A stretch of 64,000 nt of DNA from positions 1 to 64,000 of the forward strand of contig NZ_PYPS01000029.1 in NCBI RefSeq assembly GCF_003027925.1, given 5' to 3'. A model generated the notes under the pieces. It did no database searches, was not told the origin of the DNA, and saw only the letters and a program-made list of their open reading frames with translations. Shown piece by piece: positions 16,000 to 24,285 of the stretch. Numbering within the stretch: the stretch's first letter is position 1; every line of letters begins with the position of its first letter. Made by a program: the position numbers and the translations under genes. This DNA is from Micromonospora sp. RP3T (GTDB taxonomy: Bacteria; Actinomycetota; Actinomycetes; Mycobacteriales; Micromonosporaceae).

Positions 16000-16725
16000 T
16001 CACGAGGTGGGTACGCCGAGGCGGTCGAGCAGCCGGCGGCGCAGCGCGCCGAGGGCCGGGTCGTCGGGGCTCGGGGCGGGGCCGAGGCCCACCGGGACCT
16101 CCTCGGCGATGACGCCCCCGTCGAGCAGCAGGACGCGGTCGGCGAGCAGCAGCGCCTCCTCCACGTCGTGGGTGACCAGCAGCGCGGCGAAGCCGTGCTG
16201 GGCGCGCAGCCGGCGCAGCAGTCCCTGCATGCGCAGCCGGGTCAGCGCGTCCAACGCGCCGAACGGCTCGTCGAGCAGCAGCAGGTCCGGCTCCCGGACC
16301 AGCGCCCGGGCCACCGCGACGCGCTGCGCCTGCCCGCCGGACAGCTCGGCCGGCCAGGCCCGGCCCCGGTCGGCGAGCCCGACCTCGGCCAGCGCGCGGT
16401 CGACCCGGTCGCCCACGCCCGGCCCGGTGAGGCCGAGCGCCACGTTGTCGGCCACCCGTTTCCAGGGCAGCAGCCGGTGCTCCTGGAACACCACCGCGGC
16501 GGCGCCGTGCACCCGGTGCGTGCCGCCGGCGTCGTCGTCCAGCCCGGCGAGCACCCGCAGCAGTGTGCTCTTGCCGGAGCCGCTGCCGCCGAGCAGCGCC
16601 ACCGTCTCCCCGGCGGCGACGGTGAGGTCGACGCCGGCCAGCACCACGGCGGGGCCGAAGGACCGGGTCACCGCGCGGGCGGTGAGCACCGGCCCGGTCA
16701 GGTCGCCCGCAGCCCGCGTCGCCAC
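16000..16725 (-). CDS. ssuB: Sulfonate ABC transporter ATP-binding protein
   Basis: This 241-residue ATPase has Walker A LLGGSGSGKST, signature LSGGQAQRVAVARAL, Walker B LLLLDEPFGALDALTR and switch LLVTHDVEEAL, the pattern of nitrate/sulfonate/taurine importers. Its GTG start lies 28 bases inside the permease gene. It powers the SsuA/SsuC importer. Subfamily assignment to sulfonate rests mainly on the neighbouring ssuD. Confidence 0.88.
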   Translation of the reverse strand: MATRAAGDLTGPVLTARAVTRSFGPAVVLAGVDLTVAAGETVALLGGSGSGKSTLLRVLAGLDDDAGGTHRVHGAAAVVFQEHRLLPWKRVADNVALGLTGPGVGDRVDRALAEVGLADRGRAWPAELSGGQAQRVAVARALVREPDLLLLDEPFGALDALTRLRMQGLLRRLRAQHGFAALLVTHDVEEALLLADRVLLLDGGVIAEEVPVGLGPAPSPDDPALGALRRRLLDRLGVPTS

Positions 16726-17531
16726 GTCAGCGTCCTCCGTTCCGCGTACCGGATGAGCAGGTCCGAGGCCAGGCCCAGCAGCGCGTAGACGAGCAGGCCG
16801 AGCACCACCACGTCGGTCTGGCTGAACTCGCGGGCCTCCATCATCAGGAAACCGACGCCGGTCTGGGCGTTTACCTGTTCGCCGACGACCAGGCTCAGCC
16901 AGGCCGCGCCGATGGCCAGCCGTAGCCCGAGGAAGAGCGCGGGCAGCGCGCCGGGCAGCACCACGTGCCGCAGCCGGGCCGCCGCGCCGAGTCCGCAGGT
17001 GCGGGCCGCCTCAACGAGACGTTCGTCGATGTCCCGGATGCCGGCGTACAGGTTGAAGTAGATCGGGAAGAACGCGCCGAGCGCGACGAGCGTGACCTTC
17101 AGCGACTCGCCGATGCCGACCCAGATGATGAGCAGCGGGACCAGGCCCAGGTGCGGCAGCATCCGGGCCATCTGCACCGGTGGGTCGACCAGGTCGTCGC
17201 CGAGGCGCAGCAGCCCGGCCGCGGCGCCGAGCGCCAGCGCCAGGCCGCCGCCGATGAGCAGGCCGAGCGCGGCGCGGGTGAGCGAGTCGAGCAGGTGCGT
17301 GCCGAGCGTGCCGTCGGCGGCCAGCCGCGCGCCGGTGGCCAGCACCGTGCTCGGCGCCGGCAGTTTCTCCGCGGCGAGCAGGCCGGAGCGCGCGGCGGCC
17401 TCCCAGGCGACCACCAGCGCGACCGGGCTGGCCAGCCGCCACCACCGCCGGCCGGTGCGGGCCCGCGGTCGTCGCGGCGCCGGCGACGGTACGACCGGGG
17501 CGGGCGCCTCGGCCAGCGCCGGGCCGGTCAC
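16698..17531 (-). CDS. ssuC: Sulfonate ABC transporter permease
   Basis: This 277-residue inner-membrane protein has about six helices. The EAA loop (EAARTCGLGAAARLRHVVLP) contacts the ATPase. GIRDIDERLVEAAR and EAREFSQTDVVVLGLLVYALLG are typical of the SsuC/TauC group. Its GTG start forms a GTGA overlap with the ssuA stop. A proline-rich cytoplasmic lead of about 30 residues precedes the first helix. Confidence 0.9.
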   Translation of the reverse strand: MTGPALAEAPAPVVPSPAPRRPRARTGRRWWRLASPVALVVAWEAAARSGLLAAEKLPAPSTVLATGARLAADGTLGTHLLDSLTRAALGLLIGGGLALALGAAAGLLRLGDDLVDPPVQMARMLPHLGLVPLLIIWVGIGESLKVTLVALGAFFPIYFNLYAGIRDIDERLVEAARTCGLGAAARLRHVVLPGALPALFLGLRLAIGAAWLSLVVGEQVNAQTGVGFLMMEAREFSQTDVVVLGLLVYALLGLASDLLIRYAERRTLTWRRGLRAT

Positions 17532-18493
17532 CGGAACGCCTCGGTGAACCGGTCGTCCACCCGGCCGGCGATGTCCACCGGTCCCGGCACCAGTTTCAGC
17601 GCCACGAAGCTGTCCGCGATGGCCTGCAACTCGCGGCCGATGTCCGGGGTGACCGGGGCGAGCGGCTTGGCGCTGCGGGCCAGTGCCCGGGTGGTCACGT
17701 CCAGCGGGATCTTCAGCTCCGGGGCGAGCACGGCGGCCCGCTCCGCCGGGTGGGCGATGCCCCAGTCGGTGGTCTCGCGGTAGGTGTCCAGGAAGGCCCG
17801 CACGTCGTCGGTGCGGTTCTTCACCGCGCCGGGCGCGGCCAGCACGTACTCCCGGTTGCCGGCCAGGCCGGCCGCGTCGGCGAGCACCCGCACGCCGGGC
17901 CGCTCGGCCAGCGCGAAGTAGGGGTCCCAGATGATCCACGCGTCGACCTGCCCGTTGTCGAACGCGGGTCGTCCCTCGGCCGGCTTGAGGTACTTCACGT
18001 TGAGGTCGGCGAGCGTCATCTTGTTCGCCTCCAGCAGCTTCACCAGCAGCCAGTGCACGTTGGAGCCCTTGTTCAGCGCGACCGTCCGCCCGCGCAGGTC
18101 GGCGAAGCTCCGGTACGGGCTGTCCGCCCTGACCAGCACCGCCTCGCCCTGCGGGATGGGCTCGGACGTGCCGATCACGGAGAACGGGATCTTCCCGGCG
18201 GCGGCGAAGACCGGTGGGGCCTCACCCACCTGCCCGATGTCGATGGAGCCGGCCTTGAGCGCCTCGGTGAGCGCCGGACCGCTCTCGAACAGCGACCAGG
18301 TGACGTTCTTCGCGGTGCCGCGCGCCTTGACCAGACTGAGCCCGCCGAAGCGTTGGTAGCCGATCCGCAGCGGTCCGCCGTCGCGGGCGTCGGTGGCCTC
18401 GCCGCCACAGCCGGTCAGCGTCGCGGCGGCGAGCAGCACGAGCGTGGTGAGCAGCGCGGTCACCCGGCGGCGGGGTCTCGACGGGGTACGCAT
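17528..18493 (-). CDS. ssuA: Aliphatic sulfonate substrate-binding lipoprotein
   Basis: This 321-residue extracytoplasmic binding protein carries a lipoprotein signal (TLVLLAAATLTGC), so it is membrane-anchored through the cysteine near residue 29. The periplasmic-binding fold of the SsuA/TauA/NrtA group is shown by LRIGYQRFGGLSLVKARG, SLFESGPALTEALKAGSID and AVLVRADSPYRSFADLRGR. It is the first gene of a five-gene leftward run (ssuA, ssuC, ssuB, SBP56, membrane protein). It is divergent from ssuD, so one shared control region probably responds to sulfur supply. Confidence 0.9.
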   Translation of the reverse strand: MRTPSRPRRRVTALLTTLVLLAAATLTGCGGEATDARDGGPLRIGYQRFGGLSLVKARGTAKNVTWSLFESGPALTEALKAGSIDIGQVGEAPPVFAAAGKIPFSVIGTSEPIPQGEAVLVRADSPYRSFADLRGRTVALNKGSNVHWLLVKLLEANKMTLADLNVKYLKPAEGRPAFDNGQVDAWIIWDPYFALAERPGVRVLADAAGLAGNREYVLAAPGAVKNRTDDVRAFLDTYRETTDWGIAHPAERAAVLAPELKIPLDVTTRALARSAKPLAPVTPDIGRELQAIADSFVALKLVPGPVDIAGRVDDRFTEAFR

Positions 18494-18541
18494 GACGACT
18501 CCTCGGAAGGGGTGGGGCCCGGCAGCTCGGCGGGCGTCAGC

Positions 18542-18562
18542 AACCTACCAACCCGATAGGTT
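18542..18562. promoter_or_regulatory. Inverted repeat in the ssuA/ssuD promoter region
   Basis: AACCTA and TAGGTT form a perfect 6-bp inverted repeat spaced by nine bases in the 142-base divergent region. It is next to the locally AT-rich TTTTAT and is a plausible operator for a sulfur regulator that is not encoded nearby. Confidence 0.4.
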
Positions 18563-18635
18563 TTATGGGTAGTCTGTCGGCGCGGTCGTCCCACCCCTCA
18601 GGAGGCGGCCCGCCCGACCCGCGCCGGAGGCACCC

Positions 18636-19802
18636 ATGTCGCTCACCTTCCACTGGTTCCTGCCGACGTACGGCGACAGTCGGGACATCGTGGGCGGCGG
18701 GCACGGTGTGCCGGTGGGCACCGCCGGGGGCGCCCGCCCGGCCGACGTGGCCTACCTCGGCCAGATCGCCCGCAGCGCCGAACAGCTCGGCTTCGTCGGC
18801 GCGCTGACCCCCACCGGCGCCTGGTGCGAGGACGCCTGGCTGACCACCGCCATGCTCACCCAGGTGACCGAGCGGCTGAAGTTCCTCGTGGCGTTCCGAC
18901 CCGGCCTGCTCTCACCCACGCTCGCCGCGCAGATGGCCTCCACCTTCCAGCGGCTCTCCGGCAGCCGGCTGCTGCTCAACGTGGTCACCGGCGGCGAGTC
19001 CACCGAGCAGCGGGCGTACGGCGACTTCCTCGACAAGGACGCCCGGTACGCGCGTACCGACGAGTTCCTGCACGTGGTGCGTGCGTTGTGGCGCGGCGAG
19101 ACGGTCGACCACGACGGCGCCCACCTCCGCGTCTCCGGCGCCCGGCTGGGCCGGCTGCCCGACCCGGTGCCGCCGGTCTACTTCGGCGGGTCGTCCGCTG
19201 CCGCCTTGCCGGTGGCGGCCCGGCACAGCGACGTCTACCTGACCTGGGGCGAGCCGCCCGCGCAGGTGGCCGACAAGCTGGACCGGATCCGTGGCCTGGC
19301 CACCGCCGCCGGCCGCGAGCTGCGCTACGGCATCCGGCTGCACGTGATCAGCCGGGACATCGCCGACGAGGCGTGGGCGCAGGCCCGCCGGCTGCTCGAC
19401 GGCATCGCCGAGGACGACATCCGGGCCGTGCAGGAGGGGCTGCGGCGCAGCGAGTCCGAGGGTCAGCGGCGGATGCTGGACCTGCACGGCGGCTCCCGCG
19501 ACCGGCTGGAGATCGCGCCCAACCTGTGGGCCGGGGTGGGGCTGGTCCGGGGCGGCGCGGGCACCGCACTGGTCGGCAGCCACACCGAGGTCGCCGACCG
19601 GATCGCTGACTACCACGCGCTCGGCATCGACGAGTTCATCCTCTCCGGCCACCCGCACCTGGAGGAGGCGTACTGGTTCGGCGAGGGCGTGCTGCCGATC
19701 CTGCGCCGACGTGGCCTGTGGCGGCACCCGGCCGGTGAGCCGGCCGTCGAGGCGTCGGTCGGCGTGCCGTTCGCACCCCGGCCGGTGCCGGCCCGGGGCT
19801 GA
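18636..19802 (+). CDS. ssuD: FMNH2-dependent alkanesulfonate monooxygenase
   Basis: This 388-residue bacterial-luciferase-fold enzyme cleaves alkanesulfonates to an aldehyde and sulfite using FMNH2 and oxygen. It starts MSLTFHWFLPTYGDSR. It carries GALTPTGAWCEDAW, LLLNVVTGGESTEQRAYGD and the late LSGHPHLEEAYWFGEGVLP, all characteristic of SsuD; length is normal. The ATG follows GGAGG at ideal spacing. No flavin reductase (SsuE) gene is visible in the window, so reduced flavin must come from elsewhere. It is transcribed away from the importer genes. Confidence 0.93.
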   Translation: MSLTFHWFLPTYGDSRDIVGGGHGVPVGTAGGARPADVAYLGQIARSAEQLGFVGALTPTGAWCEDAWLTTAMLTQVTERLKFLVAFRPGLLSPTLAAQMASTFQRLSGSRLLLNVVTGGESTEQRAYGDFLDKDARYARTDEFLHVVRALWRGETVDHDGAHLRVSGARLGRLPDPVPPVYFGGSSAAALPVAARHSDVYLTWGEPPAQVADKLDRIRGLATAAGRELRYGIRLHVISRDIADEAWAQARRLLDGIAEDDIRAVQEGLRRSESEGQRRMLDLHGGSRDRLEIAPNLWAGVGLVRGGAGTALVGSHTEVADRIADYHALGIDEFILSGHPHLEEAYWFGEGVLPILRRRGLWRHPAGEPAVEASVGVPFAPRPVPARG

Positions 19803-19815
19803 GACGCCCCCGCGG

Positions 19816-20334
19816 TCAGCGCTGGCGCCGGCCGGCCAGGAAGTCGGCGAGCACCCGGGTGTGCGTGGAGAACGCCAGCTCGACCGGCTCGGTGAGCACC
19901 AGCCACTCGGTGGCCTCCTCGGTCGGCGCGGACGGCGGCAGGTCGCCGACCGGCCGCTCGGGCAGCACGCCGAAGACCATCATGGTGCCACCGGCCGGCG
20001 TGCCGTGCACCGCGAACAGCCGCGCCTCGCCGGCCTCGGCGAGCAGCCCGGTCTCCTCGCGCAGCTCCCGCACCAGCGCCTCGTCCCACTCCTCGCCGAA
20101 CTCGATGTAGCCGCCGGGCAGCGCGAGCTGGCCGCGGGCCGGCTCGATGTCCCGGCGGACGACCACCACGCCGAGCCCGTCGGGCGTGCGGACCGGCAGC
20201 ACCGCCACCGCCACCGGCAGCGGGTTGCGCCACACCGTCTCGCCGCAGGCCGGGCAGACGCGGGGCCAGCCGGCGTCCGCCGGGTAGGCCGCGCCGCAGA
20301 AGGAGCAGTGCGAGTACGGGGTCACGTCGCGCAC
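19816..20334 (-). CDS. Nudix hydrolase with N-terminal zinc ribbon
   Basis: This 172-residue protein has a CxxC/CxxC zinc ribbon (Cys10, 13, 27, 30) followed by a Nudix domain. The Nudix box GGYIEFGEEWDEALVRELRE continues ETGL, matching GX5EX7REUXEEXGU. The fold hydrolyses nucleoside diphosphates linked to another group; the zinc ribbon recalls NADH pyrophosphatase (NudC), but the protein is shorter and lacks an NudC-type C-terminal tail that I could identify. The GTG at 20334 begins just before the ribbon. It ends 13 bases from the ssuD stop in convergent orientation, with no hairpin between. Confidence 0.88.
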   Translation of the reverse strand: MRDVTPYSHCSFCGAAYPADAGWPRVCPACGETVWRNPLPVAVAVLPVRTPDGLGVVVVRRDIEPARGQLALPGGYIEFGEEWDEALVRELREETGLLAEAGEARLFAVHGTPAGGTMMVFGVLPERPVGDLPPSAPTEEATEWLVLTEPVELAFSTHTRVLADFLAGRRQR

Positions 20335-20419
20335 GTTACCCGGCCCACCGGCCGCCGGGTTGCCCCGTCGGATGGCGCACCCGGCGCGGATCCCGGTGCC
20401 GGAACCGGGCCGGCCGCCG

Positions 20420-20977
20420 TCACGCCCGGCCGGCCAACTGCTCGCGCGCCGCCATGAGCGCGAAACCGAGCAGGTTCTCGCCCCGCCACGTCGCCGGGTC
20501 GGCGGCGCGTGGATCGTCGGCGGTCAGGCCGATGCCCCAGACGCGATCCGTCGGGCTCGCCTCGACCAGCACCCGGTCACCGGTGCCGAGCAGGAACCGC
20601 CGCAACGGCTCGTGCTGGCCGAACTTGGCCACGTTGCCGGCCACGACGACCTCCCGGCGGCGGGCCACCCAGACGGCCTCGTCGAAGCCGCGCACCTGCC
20701 GGCCGAGCGCCTTGGCCCGGTGCGGGTGCGTGGCGGCGAGCACCCGCTCGGCGGTCGCGTGGTCGTCGAAGAGGGTGGCCTTGTGCCACATCATCCAGTG
20801 TTCGGCGGTGGCGAACTCCCGACCGTCCACGGTGAACGCCGCCGGCCACCACTGGCTCAGGCAGCCGGCGCCGACGCTGCCGTCCCGTTGCGGCCGGTGC
20901 CCCCAGAAGTGCAGATATCGCACCGACCGGCCGGCGTCGAGCGCGGCGGTCAGGTCGGCGACGGATCGGATCGGCAT
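20420..20977 (-). CDS. NADAR-family protein (YbiA-like N-glycosidase)
   Basis: This protein of about 185 residues belongs to the NADAR family, whose YbiA member removes damaged riboflavin intermediates; other members act on ADP-ribose. Visible motifs are RYLHFWGH, CLSQWWPAAFTVDG, TAEHWMMWHKATLF, GNVAKFGQHEPLRRFLLGTG, WGIGL and GENLLGFALM. ATG 20977 gives the family's usual start (MPIRSVADL); an in-frame ATG at 20986 is also possible. Related proteins occur in anti-phage and ADP-ribose systems, but nothing here points that way. Confidence 0.87.
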   Translation of the reverse strand: MPIRSVADLTAALDAGRSVRYLHFWGHRPQRDGSVGAGCLSQWWPAAFTVDGREFATAEHWMMWHKATLFDDHATAERVLAATHPHRAKALGRQVRGFDEAVWVARRREVVVAGNVAKFGQHEPLRRFLLGTGDRVLVEASPTDRVWGIGLTADDPRAADPATWRGENLLGFALMAAREQLAGRA

Positions 20978-21034
20978 GCCCCGCATCCTGCCCGCCCCCA
21001 CCGACGTTCCGCACGTCGCTTTCCGGGCCGGCGG

Positions 21035-21100
21035 CCCGTCGAGTCGAGCGGGGGCCCTTCCTCTACCGAATACGTCAAGAAGGGGCCCCGCCTTGCCTCA
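21035..21100. repeat. Interspersed hairpin repeat, copy A
   Basis: A 15-base arm (21049-21063) pairs with 21077-21091 around a loop that contains CTACCGAATACGTC. The same element, with compensating changes, occurs at 27238-27306. In both copies it abuts the TGA of a minus-strand gene ending GGCGCCTGA. It probably acts as a terminator and is a dispersed genomic repeat. Confidence 0.8.
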
Positions 21101-21742
21101 GGCGCCGGTGTAGAAGGCGGCGACCCGCTCACCGGCGGCGCGCGCCTGGTCGGCCGGGGTGCCGGCGTCCACACTGGCCGCCGTCCACCGGGCGCCGGAC
21201 TCGGTGACGAACCGGCGGCCCTCGTCGGAGGCCATCCACCCGGCCGCCGCCGCCGGGTCGACGCCGGCGCCGGCCGGCACGTGCGCGGTGCCGAGGTGGG
21301 AGGCGAGGCCGACCAGCCCGAGGTCCCAGCCGATGCCGACCGCGCCCGGGCCGTACTCGGCCCACCGCTGGTCGTCGACGTGGGCGACGTGCTCCAGCTC
21401 GAACCGGGTCCGGCCGTCGCCGGCGTCGCGCAGGCGCACCTCGATCCAGCTGACCTCCCCGCCGAACTCCCAGGTCGCGGCGAAGCCGTGCGGCGGATCG
21501 CACCGCTGCACGGTGCCCTCGGCGTTGCCCTCCAGCCGGTAGCGGCCACCGACGCCCAGGTCGCCGGAGACCGGCAGGAACCAGCGCGGGATGCGTTCCG
21601 GGTTGGTGCAGGCGTCGAAGACGTCGGCCAGCGGAGCGTCGTACGTCTGGCTGATGGTGAGCACCCGCGCCTGCCCGGCGGGGAGCGTACGGTCGCCGAT
21701 CCGGCGCTCGACGGCGCTGATCTGCCCGGTCACGTCGATCAT
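21098..21742 (-). CDS. SRPBCC (AHSA1-like) domain protein
   Basis: This 214-residue protein has the START/Bet v1-type ligand-binding fold of the AHSA1 family: TISQTYDAPLADVFDACTNP, RIPRWFLPVSGDL, and FELEHVAHVD near the centre. It has no signal peptide. It overlaps the ArsR-type regulator by four bases (ATGA), a very common actinobacterial pair in which the regulator controls the operon. Substrate and function are unknown. Its stop codon lies at the edge of a hairpin repeat. Confidence 0.88.
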   Translation of the reverse strand: MIDVTGQISAVERRIGDRTLPAGQARVLTISQTYDAPLADVFDACTNPERIPRWFLPVSGDLGVGGRYRLEGNAEGTVQRCDPPHGFAATWEFGGEVSWIEVRLRDAGDGRTRFELEHVAHVDDQRWAEYGPGAVGIGWDLGLVGLASHLGTAHVPAGAGVDPAAAAGWMASDEGRRFVTESGARWTAASVDAGTPADQARAAGERVAAFYTGA

Positions 21743-22104
21743 GGAGTGGTCCTCTCGTCGTCGGGATCGTCCTCGCGCAGCCGCCGTTCGCGGCGGCCCC
21801 GGGCCAGCTCGGTGGCGAGCGCCGCCAGCGGCGGCGCCCAGAAGCGGCGGAATCCGGCCAGCCAGGCGTCGATCTCGCGCAGCGGGCCGGGGTCGACCGC
21901 GTAGAGCCGGCGGGCGCCCTCGGCGCGCACGGTGGTGAAGCCGTGTTCGCGGAGCACCTTGAGGTGCTGGGAGACCGCCGGCTGGCTGATGCCGAACTCG
22001 CGCCGCACCGTCTCGCCGAGCGTGCCGGCCGGCTGTTCGCCGTCGGCGAGCAGCTCCAGGATGCGGCGGCGCACCGGATCACCGAGGACGTCGAAAGCGT
22101 GCAC
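21739..22104 (-). CDS. ArsR-family transcriptional regulator
   Basis: This 121-residue winged-helix repressor has FDVLGDPVRRRILELLADGE and the recognition helix ISQPAVSQHLKVLREHGFT. No metal-binding cysteine motif is present, so it is not a classic arsenic sensor. The GTG at 22104 follows AGAGG. It is the first gene of the two-gene operon with the SRPBCC protein, and a TTATAT-N12-ATATAA repeat just upstream is its likely operator. Confidence 0.9.
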   Translation of the reverse strand: MHAFDVLGDPVRRRILELLADGEQPAGTLGETVRREFGISQPAVSQHLKVLREHGFTTVRAEGARRLYAVDPGPLREIDAWLAGFRRFWAPPLAALATELARGRRERRLREDDPDDERTTP

Positions 22105-22111
22105 GACCTCT

Positions 22112-22135
22112 TTATATCAGATCAGGCTTATATAA
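22112..22135. promoter_or_regulatory. Candidate ArsR operator
   Basis: TTATAT (22112-22117) and ATATAA (22130-22135) form a perfect inverted repeat spaced by 12 bases, starting eight bases upstream of the regulator's GTG. It is strikingly AT-rich for this DNA and sits between the divergent ArsR and response regulator genes. Confidence 0.6.
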
Positions 22136-22148
22136 GCGGGGGCTGTAT

Positions 22149-22170
22149 TCTCATCGAACTCTCATCGACC
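22149..22170 (+). promoter_or_regulatory. Direct repeat upstream of the response regulator
   Basis: TCTCATCGAAC (22149-22159) is followed at once by TCTCATCGACC (22160-22170). An 11-base direct repeat is the usual target geometry of OmpR-type regulators. A single similar site, TCTCATCCGAC, occurs at 24236-24246 before the LmeA-like gene. Confidence 0.5.
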
Positions 22171-22188
22171 TGTGCTCTGCTGGTCCCG

Positions 22189-22875
22189 ATGGGTACGACG
22201 GTCCTGGTGGTCGACGACGAGCCGAACATCGTCGACATGGTGGCGACGGTGCTGCGGTTCCACGGCTTCGAGGTGGTGACCGCCGGCACCGCGCGGGACG
22301 CCGAGCGGCTGTCCGGCGAACGGCCACCGCACCTGCTGGTACTGGACGTGCTGCTGCCCGACGGCGACGGGTTCGCGCTCTGCCGCCGCCTGCGCGCCGC
22401 CGGGCACCGCTTCGGCATCGTCTTCCTCACCGCCCGCGACGCGCCACGCGACAAGATCGCGGGCTTGACCTGGGGTGGCGACGACTACGTGACCAAGCCG
22501 TTCTCGGTCGACGAACTGGTCGCCCGGGTCCGGGCGGTGCTGCGCCGGATCGGTCCCGACGCCGACGCCGGCGCGGGCCTGCTCCGCTACGCCGACCTGG
22601 AGTTGGACGAGGAGACCTGCCAGGCACGTCGCGCCGGCCACCCGCTCGCGCTCTCGCCGACGGAGTTCAAACTGCTGCGCTACCTGATGCTCAACCCCGG
22701 GCGGGTCCTCAGCCGCACCCAGATCCTCGAGGCGGTGTGGAGCTACGACTTCGGCGGCGCGTCGAACGTGGTCGACACCTACATCGGTTACCTGCGCCGC
22801 AAGCTCGACCCGCTCGGGCCGCCGCTGATCGTCACCCAGCGCGGGTTCGGGTACGCGCTGCGGGCCGGCGGATGA
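22189..22875 (+). CDS. OmpR-family response regulator
   Basis: This 228-residue regulator has a receiver domain (phosphorylated Asp53 in LLVLDVLLP; acidic pair DDE at residues 9-11; Lys in VTKPF) and a winged-helix DNA-binding domain (SPTEFKLLRYLMLNPGRVLS, YIGYLRRKL, RGFGYAL end). ATG 22189 is chosen because the receiver starts at once (MGTTVLVVDDE); no ribosome site is evident. It overlaps the kinase gene by four bases. The direct repeat upstream suggests autoregulation. Confidence 0.92.
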   Translation: MGTTVLVVDDEPNIVDMVATVLRFHGFEVVTAGTARDAERLSGERPPHLLVLDVLLPDGDGFALCRRLRAAGHRFGIVFLTARDAPRDKIAGLTWGGDDYVTKPFSVDELVARVRAVLRRIGPDADAGAGLLRYADLELDEETCQARRAGHPLALSPTEFKLLRYLMLNPGRVLSRTQILEAVWSYDFGGASNVVDTYIGYLRRKLDPLGPPLIVTQRGFGYALRAGG

Positions 22876-24230
22876 GCCGCCTGCCACTGCGGCGCAGCCT
22901 GCTCACCGGCATGGTGACGCTCACCGCCCTGGCCCTGCTGGTGGCCGGCGTGGTCAGCGTCGCGGGGCTGCGGGCGTACCTGCTGGAACGGACCGACGAC
23001 CAGCTCCGCGCCGGCGCGGCGCTGGCCACCCAGCGGGTCGGGGTGCTGCTGCGCGAGCCCGGCGGGGTGGCCCGCGCGGTCGTCGCGCCCTCCGACTACC
23101 TGGTGGAGATCCGGCACCCGGACGGCACGCTCACCCGGCTCGGCGGGTCGCCGCCGGCCGACCCGCTGCTGGCCCGGGCGCCCGCGCCGCCCGCCGACGG
23201 CGCTCCCGGCCCGGCCACCACGCTCGCCGACGGGGCCTGGCGGGCGGTCACCGTGCGGGCCGGCGAGGCGGTCGTGCTCATCGCGCTCCCGCTCGCCCCG
23301 GTACGCGAGACGGTGCGCCGCCTGGTCCTGGTCGAGGCGGCCGGTGGTCTGACCGTGCTGGTGCTGCTGGCCGGCTTCGCCCGGCTGCTGCTGGTACGCG
23401 GCCTGCGGCCACTGGACCGGATCACCGACACGGCGACCGCGATCGCCGGCGGCGACCTGGACCGCCGGGTGCCGGTCGAGGGCAGCGACCGGACCGAGGT
23501 GGGACGGTTGACCCGCGCGGTCGACGGGATGCTCACCCGGCTCCAGTCGGCGATCGCCGCCCGGTCCCGCTCCGAGGACCGGCTGCGCACGTTCGTGGCC
23601 GACGCCTCGCACGAGCTGCGGACGCCGCTGACGTCCATCCGCGGCTACCTGCACCTGTTGCGCCGGGACATGGTCGAGCCGGCGCGCCGCCCGGAGGTGC
23701 TGCGCCGGGGCGACGAGGAGGCGACCCGGATGAGCCGGATCCTCGACGATTTGCTCTACCTGGCCCGGCTCGACGCCGAACCCCGGCTCGACCGCGACCC
23801 CGTCGACCTGGCCGAGGTGGCCCGGGAGTCAGTCGCCGACGCGCTCGCGGTGCAGCCCGGCCGTCCGCTGCGGGTCGCCGCGCCGGACGCCGCCCCGGTA
23901 CGCGGGGACGCCGACGCGCTGCGCCAGGTGCTGGCGAACCTGCTCGCCAACGTCCGCGCGCACACCCCGGCGGGCACGTCGGCGGTGGTCGAGGTGGAAC
24001 GAAGCGACGGACGGGTCGAGGTACGCGTCCGCGACACCGGGCCGGGGATGACGCCCGAGCTGGCCGCCCGCGCGTTCGACAGGTTCAGCCACGGCGGCGC
24101 CGGTGGCAGTGGACTGGGCCTGGCCATCGTCGCCGAGATCGTCGCCGCGCACGACGGCGAGCTGGGACTGGACACCGCACCGGGCGCGGGTACCACGGTC
24201 TGGTTCCGGCTGCCTGGCGTCGACTCTTGA
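22872..24230 (+). CDS. Sensor histidine kinase
   Basis: This 452-residue membrane kinase has helix 1 at residues ~12-33, an extracytoplasmic sensor of about 110 residues, helix 2 at ~155-178, and then a HAMP domain (LRPLDRITDTATAIAGGDL). The catalytic core has H-box ASHELRTPLTSIRGYL, N-box NLLANVRAHTP, G1 DTGPGM, F-box FDRFSHGG and G2 GSGLGLAIV. Unusually, the N-box reads NVRAHTP. It pairs with the response regulator (ATGA overlap). The next two genes, an LmeA-like lipid protein and an MMPL transporter, suggest an envelope signal and regulon. Confidence 0.93.
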   Translation: MSRLPLRRSLLTGMVTLTALALLVAGVVSVAGLRAYLLERTDDQLRAGAALATQRVGVLLREPGGVARAVVAPSDYLVEIRHPDGTLTRLGGSPPADPLLARAPAPPADGAPGPATTLADGAWRAVTVRAGEAVVLIALPLAPVRETVRRLVLVEAAGGLTVLVLLAGFARLLLVRGLRPLDRITDTATAIAGGDLDRRVPVEGSDRTEVGRLTRAVDGMLTRLQSAIAARSRSEDRLRTFVADASHELRTPLTSIRGYLHLLRRDMVEPARRPEVLRRGDEEATRMSRILDDLLYLARLDAEPRLDRDPVDLAEVARESVADALAVQPGRPLRVAAPDAAPVRGDADALRQVLANLLANVRAHTPAGTSAVVEVERSDGRVEVRVRDTGPGMTPELAARAFDRFSHGGAGGSGLGLAIVAEIVAAHDGELGLDTAPGAGTTVWFRLPGVDS

Positions 24231-24285
24231 CGTTCTCTCATCCGACTCCGGTCGGACGCCCAGCCGGGCCTGGTGTGCTCGGCGC

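Noticed and set aside
14631..16112. A 493-codon plus-strand frame opposite the selenium-binding protein gene
   Set aside because: The minus strand has clear SBP56 motifs, a ribosome site and operon overlaps. The plus frame is a GC-bias shadow.
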